Program-made: the position numbers and the translations under genes
Notes under the pieces: generated by a model
Seen by the model: the letters and a program-made list of their open reading frames with translations, nothing else
What the model was told of the DNA's origin: nothing
Database searches by the model: none
Source: Candidatus Cloacimonadota bacterium
GTDB lineage: Bacteria; Cloacimonadota; Cloacimonadia; Cloacimonadales; TCS61
NCBI GenBank assembly: GCA_030596265.1
Contig: JAUVKM010000004.1
Location: 1 to 22,315, forward strand
Length of the DNA stretch: 22,315 nt
Reading direction: 5' to 3'
Part shown: positions 16,565 through 22,315 of the stretch, piece by piece
Layout of the letters: every line of letters begins with the position of its first letter
Numbering within the stretch: position 1 is the stretch's first letter

Positions 16565-17785
16565 TTATTTTTTAATCACCAATTCCACGCGCCTATTCTG
16601 GGCTTTTCCGGTAGCAGTTATGTTGGATGCAACCGGTGCGGACTCACCATAGCCTTTTGTAAAAAGTCGAGAGGAAGAAATACCTCCTAAAACCAGATAT
16701 GACTTAACTGATTCCGCTCGCTGCTGTGAAAGAATTTGATTGTGATCAGTTTGTCCATCTGAGTCGGTGTGTCCTTCAATGATCAACTGCATGGCTGGTT
16801 CAGATTTGAGCATGGCAACTATTTTATCCAGAGTCGGTTTAGATTCATCTCGAATGATATCCGAATCAACATCAAAATTAATTCCGTAAAGTCTTACCCT
16901 TCCAAATTCCAAAAGTTCATTGGTCATTTGTTCCTGTAAACCACCTGCCCAATGTGGACAGCCGCCGACATCTTGAGATATTTTTATTCCGTTCCATGTT
17001 TTAGCCGGTGAACTTTCCCCTCCTTCATCCCAGTAAAAACCAGTAAACTTTTCTCCATTAGAGGTAAATATCATGACGGCTGAACCTTTATGATTCTTTT
17101 CCCTCCAGGTTAATTTCATAATACGACCTTCAATACCACCGTTTAATAAGCCTTGAGCGTACTCATAACACCCTGTAACTGATGTTCCCTGCTGTCGGAT
17201 ATGAAAGTCATTAAAGTTAGTCTTATAAGTTCCGGAAATACCGGTTAACGGCGTATTGGTCAGTTGTTTTCCGTAGGCACGAAAGTCCATGAGTTCTGTA
17301 TATTCACTTGAACCATGATTATTTTTAATGGTCAGTCGAAGCCACTTCCCGGACTTATTAACTGTTACAGGAAAGCTTTGTTTGTCTTTTTTATCAACTA
17401 GCGACACACTCGCGATTTTCGAAAAACCTTTTGCGGGACCATCATTCGAAAGTTCAACAATAATGTCCTTTGCACCACTTCCATCCGTATCTACATGACC
17501 AGTATCAAATTCCAAGCGCTCTAAAATGCTTTTCTCAGCAAGTTCAATAACTGACACATTATTCAAAATTTCTCCTTTAGGGCAACACCAACCGGTTCGT
17601 GGATTTTCGTCCATTATCCAGATAATACTCCATTTAGAGTTGTATTCCGGGGCTTTCTCTATAAGTAATGCTCCGGAAGAAAAAAAGACAAGCGACTGAT
17701 CAGTTTCGGCTGCATAAGCTTTAAATCTGAATTGAAAAAATAGACAAATGGTAACAAATAATATTAAAATCAATTTCCTACTCAT
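16565..17785 (-). CDS. Exported discoidin-like/OmpA fusion, peptidoglycan-binding envelope protein
   Basis: A 406-residue secreted protein. Residues 1-25 are a signal peptide with an AYA cleavage site and no lipobox. About residues 40-175 look like a discoidin/F5-8 type C (galactose-binding) fold: W/C-rich start, then WLRLTIKNN, then TELMDFRAYG. About 180-260 is a beta-rich segment with GTYK, GCYEY, GFYWDEGG stretches, not assigned. Residues 299-406 are an OmpA-like domain: NFDVDSD, EGHTDSDG with D341 and LSQQRAESV with R356, the pair that contacts diaminopimelate in OmpA. It likely links peptidoglycan to the outer membrane or to a glycan ligand. An AGGAGG ribosome-binding site fixes the start. 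It is monocistronic with its own promoter. Confidence 0.85.
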   Translation of the reverse strand: MSRKLILILFVTICLFFQFRFKAYAAETDQSLVFFSSGALLIEKAPEYNSKWSIIWIMDENPRTGWCCPKGEILNNVSVIELAEKSILERLEFDTGHVDTDGSGAKDIIVELSNDGPAKGFSKIASVSLVDKKDKQSFPVTVNKSGKWLRLTIKNNHGSSEYTELMDFRAYGKQLTNTPLTGISGTYKTNFNDFHIRQQGTSVTGCYEYAQGLLNGGIEGRIMKLTWREKNHKGSAVMIFTSNGEKFTGFYWDEGGESSPAKTWNGIKISQDVGGCPHWAGGLQEQMTNELLEFGRVRLYGINFDVDSDIIRDESKPTLDKIVAMLKSEPAMQLIIEGHTDSDGQTDHNQILSQQRAESVKSYLVLGGISSSRLFTKGYGESAPVASNITATGKAQNRRVELVIKK

Positions 17786-17858
17786 GATATAACCTCCTGA
17801 TATTCATTCAATAATCTAATTATGAATTATTCTTTATTTCCATGGTCTTCATTTTAGA

Positions 17859-17887
17859 TATAAATTACTCACAAATTGTTGTGTCAA
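17859..17887 (-). promoter_or_regulatory. Sigma70-like promoter for the OmpA-fusion gene
   Basis: Minus-strand TTGACA (+ strand 17882-17887) and TTTATA (17859-17864) are 17 bp apart. The -35 is part of a larger inverted repeat, GTGTCAA (17881-17887) with TTGACAC (17919-17925), which could be an operator. No plus-strand -10 matches the second half. Confidence 0.55.
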
Positions 17888-17925
17888 GTTAATTGATATC
17901 TTATTCAATAAAATATATTTGACAC

Positions 17926-18226
17926 TATTAACTATAAGAAAAAAAATGGATTATCTAAACGAAAAAGGCGAGACTTACTCTGATCTCTAAACGACATATT
18001 TGGGTGTGACTTAATAAATCTTAAGTGTTCTGTGAAATAGAGTGTTTTTGTCATCCTGATCCCGAAAGCTTTCGGGATTGTTCTCAGGAAGGATTTCCGC
18101 TTATAATGAGACTTGTCCGCTGTGGTGGATTCTTCGTCGAATGCCTTTGTAAGCTCTTCCTCAGAAAGACAATAATGTTTTCATTATGTAGAATCCTTAA
18201 ATAATACTTAAAAAGGAGAGAAGGCT
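17926..18226. other. 300-bp intergenic region with palindromic repeat upstream of ssnA
   Basis: No gene is supported. At 18059-18078 there is a perfect 20-bp palindrome, ATCCCGAAAGCTTTCGGGAT, nested in a wider imperfect dyad, ATCCTGA (18053-18059) with TCAGGAAGGAT (18085-18094). The phrase TGTCATCCTGA before it resembles dispersed intergenic repeats common in environmental genomes. The rest (GGATTCTTCGTCGAATGCC at about 18128-18146) looks like more repeat debris. No convincing promoter for ssnA was found; AAGGAGA precedes its ATG. Confidence 0.6.
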
Positions 18227-19531
18227 ATGAACTTAGAAATTCGTGGTGCATACATCGTTACTCCACAAGATGACAGCACCAAAGTAGAAAAGAAAACACT
18301 TTTTATCCAAGATGGAAAAATCCATTTCAACAAATCTTTTAATAAACCGGATCGAATTATCGATGCAGCCAACAAGATCATTTTCCCCGGGCTAACAAAT
18401 GCACATCACCATATTTATTCCACACTTTCTAAAGGAGTTCCGTGCGATGTTCCATTTAATGATTTTATGGGAAACCTGAAAAACTTGTGGTGGACACTCG
18501 ATCATTCTTTGAATAAAGAAGATATGGTTTTGTCTACTGCTATTGCCATGAAAGATGCAATTTCTCATGGAGTAACCACGGTTTTTGATCATCATATTTC
18601 CGGTTACACAGAAAATGCACTTTCCGATATGGCTGAGGTTTTTGATGCTTATGGAGTTAGTGGAACATTAGCTTTTGAGATTTCCGATAGGAATGGAGAA
18701 GAATTTTTCCAAAGATCTTTAGACGAAAATGTGCGTTTTGCTAAAGCACAAAAAGGTAAATCAGTTCAGGGTATGATCGGACTGCATGCATCATTTACAC
18801 TTAGTGATGAAAGTCTGCAAAAAATTGCTGATGCATCGGAAGATTTTCCGGTTCATGTTCATGTTGCCGAAGGTGAAATAGATGGTGTTCAGTGCATGGA
18901 AAAATATGGAAAGGGTCTTATCGAGCGATTTGACAGTTTCGGATTAGTTCGTAAAAATTCTCTTTATATTCATTGCAGCAACCTCACAGAAAAAGACCTT
19001 GAGATTTTGAAAAAACGCGATATTTTCATTGCCCAGGCTGTAGATTCTAATATGAATAATGGACTTAATGTAGGAAATATTTCCAATTTTATTTCAGAAG
19101 GAATCAAAACAACTGTAGGAACTGATGGAATGCATCCAAGCACAATGAAGGCTTTAAAAAATTCTAATATATTCACAAAATACCTAAATAAAAATTGTGA
19201 TCTTGGCTATCCGGAAATGAATGCACTTTTCCTAAATAATTTTAAGCTAAAGAAAGCATTTGGTCTTCCATTGGGAATTATAGAAGGTGAAACTGCAGAT
19301 ATTGCGATCTTCGATTATGAGCCAACAACTCCATTTAATACAGATCAATTCTTAGGGCATTTCATCTTTGGGATCACAGAATCACGATGTCAGTACGCAA
19401 TAAAGAATGATGAAATATTGATGGATGACTACCACGTAACTAAAGATCTTTATAAAGACCTGTTTGAGAGATCTTGGGAGATATCGCAGGCAATGTTTGA
19501 GAGATTTGAGAGTAATAAAGGACTTTATTAG
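18227..19531 (+). CDS. ssnA: SsnA-type amidohydrolase (anaerobic purine/urate pathway)
   Basis: A 434-residue cytosolic metal-dependent amidohydrolase, near the usual length of SsnA. Metal-site pattern: H60 and H62 in NAHHH, H187 in LHAS, H210/H212 with E215 in VHVHVAE, H249 in IHC, and D300 in GTDG, all on the expected TIM-barrel strands. The beta-sandwich N-terminal segment carries a DGKI stretch and the PGLTNAHHH loop is family-typical. SsnA is one of the genes of the anaerobic urate degradation cluster, usually adjacent to ygfK as here; its precise substrate is not settled, with a deamination or ring-opening step on a purine derivative most likely. An AAGGAGA site supports the start. ygfK follows after 156 bp containing two hairpins. 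Confidence 0.88.
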   Translation: MNLEIRGAYIVTPQDDSTKVEKKTLFIQDGKIHFNKSFNKPDRIIDAANKIIFPGLTNAHHHIYSTLSKGVPCDVPFNDFMGNLKNLWWTLDHSLNKEDMVLSTAIAMKDAISHGVTTVFDHHISGYTENALSDMAEVFDAYGVSGTLAFEISDRNGEEFFQRSLDENVRFAKAQKGKSVQGMIGLHASFTLSDESLQKIADASEDFPVHVHVAEGEIDGVQCMEKYGKGLIERFDSFGLVRKNSLYIHCSNLTEKDLEILKKRDIFIAQAVDSNMNNGLNVGNISNFISEGIKTTVGTDGMHPSTMKALKNSNIFTKYLNKNCDLGYPEMNALFLNNFKLKKAFGLPLGIIEGETADIAIFDYEPTTPFNTDQFLGHFIFGITESRCQYAIKNDEILMDDYHVTKDLYKDLFERSWEISQAMFERFESNKGLY

Positions 19532-19543
19532 CCACGAAGACAC

Positions 19544-19595
19544 AACCCTGAAAGCGTCTCTTTCACAATTTCTTGCAGTTGACACTTTTAGGGTT
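19544..19595 (+). other. Long-loop hairpin in the ssnA-ygfK gap
   Basis: AACCCTGAAAG (19544-19554) pairs with CTTTTAGGGTT (19585-19595) with one G-T wobble, around a 30-nt loop. No T-run follows, so it is not a standard terminator. The sequence just before (GCCACGAAGACAC) resembles a dispersed intergenic repeat. Confidence 0.45.
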
Positions 19596-19617
19596 AGGAT
19601 GAAAGAAATATGAAAGA

Positions 19618-19670
19618 AACCTTAAAAAGGCTAAGCAAGAAGAATATTTATAGGAAGCCTTTTCAAGGTT
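19618..19670 (+). promoter_or_regulatory. 15-bp stem-loop immediately upstream of the ygfK ribosome-binding site
   Basis: AACCTTAAAAAGGCT (19618-19632) pairs with AGCCTTTTCAAGGTT (19656-19670) with a single mismatch around a 23-nt loop. It ends a few bases before AAAGGAG and the ATG at 19688. It could protect the ygfK mRNA 5' end after processing, or act as a control structure. No matching anti-structure or T-run was found. Confidence 0.5.
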
Positions 19671-19687
19671 AAACAAAGGAGAAAAAA

Positions 19688-22315
19688 ATGAGTGACATAA
19701 TGATACCCGTAAAGTTTAAAAAATTATTATATTGGATGCTGGAAGAATATAAAAAAGAGAAAACTATTTTTGGAATTCATGAAGATAAGTTTTATAAAAA
19801 ACCTGACTCATCAGCTTTTACTATTTTCGGTGAAAAATGCGAAACTGCTTTAGGACCAGCAGCAGGGCCACACACCCAGCAGACACCAAACATTGTAACA
19901 TCCTACCTTACCGGTTGCCGGTTCTTCGAGCTTAAAACTGTTCAGGTCATGGATACTCTGGATGTTGAAAAACCATGTATCGAAGCAACTGACGAAGGAT
20001 ATAATACTGAGTGGAGCACGGAACTCACCGTACCTCAAGCATACGGAGAATATGTAAAAGGTTGGTTCCTGCTTCATATGCTGAATAAGATGTTCGGTCT
20101 TTCTAAAGTAGATGAGCGCAGCTTCATATTCAATATGAGCGTTGGATATGACCTTGTTGGCATTAAAAAGCCCAAAATCGATAATTTTATCGAAGGATTA
20201 AAAGATGCTTCTCAACATCCGGACTTCCTGGAATGCAAAACTGTTTTGAAAGAAGCAATTGCTGCTGGTGATATCCCCGGCATTACTGACCCCGAATTTG
20301 TAGAAACGATCTCACCCAATATTTCCAACTCAATCACACTTTCTACAATGCACGGATGCCCTCCTGAAGACCAAGAGTTGATCTGTAAATACTTAATGAG
20401 TGAAAAGAAACTTCACACTTTCCTTAAAATGAACCCAACTCTTCATGGTTATGAATATGTAAAGAATGCTTTCGCTAAATTGGGTTATGACCATATTACT
20501 TTAAAAGAAGAGTCATTTACACACGATATGCAGTGGGAACCAGCCGTTCAAATGCTGGATATTCTCATCCCATTCGCTAAAGAACATAATGTAGAATTTG
20601 GAGCTAAACTTTCTAATACGCTGGCTGTGGTTAACGATAAAGATATGCTGCCAACGAATGAAATGTATATGAGTGGGCGTGCGTTATTCCCACTTACTAT
20701 TAATCTCGCCAAGAAACTTTCTCATCAATATAATGGAGAATTAAGTATTTCTTACGCTGGTGGAGCTAATTTCTTCAACGTTAAGGAACTCTATGAAATC
20801 GGTATTCGTCCCATTACTATTGCGACAGATGTTCTAAAACCTGGTGGTTATACCAAGTTTACCCAGATGGCAAAACTGCTGGACGAAAGCATGGCAAAAC
20901 CTGCTCCCTCCAAAATCGATCTGATAAAATTAGATGCTCTAGCACTTGACTCTATGGAAGGACCAATTTCCCATATGGAAGCCAAGTCTCAGGATCCAAT
21001 GTTTATCGATAAAAAACTGGGAATGCTGGATTGCTTTGTAGCTCCTTGCATTGAAGGTTGTCCTATCGATCAGGACGTCCCTGAATATATCAGACTTATC
21101 GGTGAAGAACGTTACTTAGAAGCATTCGAACTTATTATTTCCAAGAACCCTCTTCCCCATATCACCGGTTATATCTGCGATCATAATTGTATGTTCAAAT
21201 GTGTGCGTAACGATTATGAAGAACCTGTTCTAATTCGTGAGCTAAAACGCGTTGCTGCTGAAAAAGGTTTCAATAATTATATGGAAAAAATGAAGCTGGA
21301 TGTAACTCCGGTGGGTGTAAAAGTTGCTATTATTGGCGCAGGTCCTGCTGGTTTAGCGTCCGCATATTTCCTGGCTCGTCAGGGCTTTGATGTAACAGTA
21401 TTTGATAAAACTGACAAACCAGGTGGAACAGTTACTCATACAATCCCAGGATTCAGGATACCAGATTGGGCAATTGATAACGATATCGAACTGATCAAAC
21501 GTATGGGCGTTAAATTCGAATTAAATACTGATGGAAATATTGATATTGCAGACCTTAAAGCAAAAGGTTTTAAATATATCAACCTGGCAATTGGAGCTTG
21601 GAAATCCCGTACTCTTCCATTGGAAGGTGATACATCAAAAGTATTTGGCACTATTAAATTTCTACAGAATTGGAACAAAGATCCAAAAACTGTTAACTTA
21701 GGCAAAAATGTAGCTGTTGTCGGCGGTGGTAATTCTGCCATGGACGGTGCTAGAGCTGCCAAGAAGACGCCTGGTGTAGAAAATGTTTACATTATCTATC
21801 GTCGTACAATTAAACAAATGCCTGCAGATCGTGAAGAACTTGATCATGCAATAAAAGACGGTGTGATCTTTAAGGAACTTATAAATCCTGTTTCTTTTAA
21901 TAATGGAGTACTCAAGTGCCAGGTTATGGAATTGGGTGAACTAGATGCCAGCGGCAGAAAACGTCCGGTTCCTGTTAAAGGGAAATTTATTGATATGCAG
22001 ATCGATTCTGTTCTTTCTGCTATTGGTGAACTTGTGGATTACGATGTTTTAAAAGCTAATGGCATCGAAGTGGATAATAAAGGTAACATTAATATCAATG
22101 AATTCAAAGAGACCAGTGTAGAAAATGTATTTATCGCCGGTGATGCTTATCGTGGTCCATCTACAGTTGTAGAGTCCATTGCTGATGGTCAATCTGTTAC
22201 AAACGGTATTCTGGCTAAAGAAGGGATCAACCTTGAAAGAGTAAATCCGGAAGATTACGAATTTGATTATGCAACTCGCATAAAAGAGATCCGTGCTAAA
22301 AAAGGTGTTATCAAT
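19688..22315 (+). CDS. ygfK: YgfK-type iron-sulfur flavoprotein (partial; C-terminus beyond the window)
   Basis: An open frame of 876 codons runs from the ATG at 19688 (AAAGGAG upstream) to the right edge with no stop. Residues 1-430 are a dihydropyrimidine/dihydroorotate dehydrogenase-like barrel, with STMHGCPP and a KMNPT stretch. Residues 449-505 hold an alpha-helical ferredoxin-like domain (C449, C454, C458, C497, C501, C505). A GltD-like oxidoreductase follows: FAD loop GAGPAG at 550-555, nucleotide loop GGGNSA at 679-684, and a C-terminal AGDAYRGPSTVVE FAD contact. Full-length YgfK is a little over 1000 residues and usually ends in a further ferredoxin domain, so roughly 150 residues are missing. 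YgfK, once called a selenate reductase subunit, belongs to the anaerobic urate cluster and probably supplies electrons for a reductive step. It follows ssnA, the usual partner. Confidence 0.9.
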   Translation, partial: MSDIMIPVKFKKLLYWMLEEYKKEKTIFGIHEDKFYKKPDSSAFTIFGEKCETALGPAAGPHTQQTPNIVTSYLTGCRFFELKTVQVMDTLDVEKPCIEATDEGYNTEWSTELTVPQAYGEYVKGWFLLHMLNKMFGLSKVDERSFIFNMSVGYDLVGIKKPKIDNFIEGLKDASQHPDFLECKTVLKEAIAAGDIPGITDPEFVETISPNISNSITLSTMHGCPPEDQELICKYLMSEKKLHTFLKMNPTLHGYEYVKNAFAKLGYDHITLKEESFTHDMQWEPAVQMLDILIPFAKEHNVEFGAKLSNTLAVVNDKDMLPTNEMYMSGRALFPLTINLAKKLSHQYNGELSISYAGGANFFNVKELYEIGIRPITIATDVLKPGGYTKFTQMAKLLDESMAKPAPSKIDLIKLDALALDSMEGPISHMEAKSQDPMFIDKKLGMLDCFVAPCIEGCPIDQDVPEYIRLIGEERYLEAFELIISKNPLPHITGYICDHNCMFKCVRNDYEEPVLIRELKRVAAEKGFNNYMEKMKLDVTPVGVKVAIIGAGPAGLASAYFLARQGFDVTVFDKTDKPGGTVTHTIPGFRIPDWAIDNDIELIKRMGVKFELNTDGNIDIADLKAKGFKYINLAIGAWKSRTLPLEGDTSKVFGTIKFLQNWNKDPKTVNLGKNVAVVGGGNSAMDGARAAKKTPGVENVYIIYRRTIKQMPADREELDHAIKDGVIFKELINPVSFNNGVLKCQVMELGELDASGRKRPVPVKGKFIDMQIDSVLSAIGELVDYDVLKANGIEVDNKGNININEFKETSVENVFIAGDAYRGPSTVVESIADGQSVTNGILAKEGINLERVNPEDYEFDYATRIKEIRAKKGVIN

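Noticed and set aside
17919..17947. Plus-strand promoter with TTGACA at 17919-17924
   Set aside because: No acceptable -10 hexamer occurs 16-18 bp downstream; the hexamer is better explained as half of the inverted repeat.
19850..20077. 75-codon minus-strand frame inside the ygfK region
   Set aside because: It lies opposite the clearly conserved ygfK coding frame and has no independent support.

Overview
The window is AT-rich, densely packed bacterial chromosome. Several things point to an anaerobic diderm, probably from an uncultured lineage. One solute-binding protein is a lipoprotein and its paralogue carries an ordinary signal peptide for a soluble periplasmic protein. There is an OmpA-type peptidoglycan-binding envelope protein. 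There are also iron-sulfur flavoproteins of a fermentative type. A Cloacimonadota-like or similar candidate phylum is my guess from overall feel and the intergenic repeats; no marker gene here proves it. No rRNA, tRNA, CRISPR array or transposase was seen.

Layout. (1) 1-3772, minus strand: a likely redox operon read from 3772 leftwards. It holds a 687-residue multi-cofactor flavoprotein ([2Fe-2S], FAD/NAD, two [4Fe-4S], BFD-like), a DAO-family FAD oxidoreductase, and the start of a DUF362 protein. (2) 4127-14161, plus strand: two complete BMP-type (nucleoside/nucleobase) ABC importers in tandem. Each has the order binding protein, double ATPase, permease 1, permease 2, and each has a terminator hairpin just after the binding-protein gene. 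A small zinc nucleobase/nucleoside deaminase closes the run, followed by a bidirectional terminator at 14175-14213. (3) 14324-16401, minus strand: a visibly more AT-rich block with a putative PD-(D/E)XK-like nuclease, a 24-codon mini-ORF and a small unknown protein. (4) 16565-17785, minus strand: an exported discoidin-like/OmpA fusion. (5) 18227-22315, plus strand: ssnA and then ygfK, which runs off the right edge.

How the parts fit. SsnA and YgfK are known members of the anaerobic urate/purine breakdown cluster (ygeX, ygeY, ygeW, ygfK, ssnA, hyuA, xdhD) of enterobacteria and gut anaerobes. Finding them near two BMP importers and a base deaminase suggests a purine scavenging and fermentation locus: uptake, deamination, then reductive or hydrolytic opening by SsnA/YgfK and partners probably encoded to the right. 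The divergent flavoprotein pair might oxidise an amine or imino acid made downstream, but that link is inference. The nuclease block looks unrelated and may be an insertion. Intergenic spaces hold several families of short degenerate tandem repeats (7-10 bp units) and palindromic elements.
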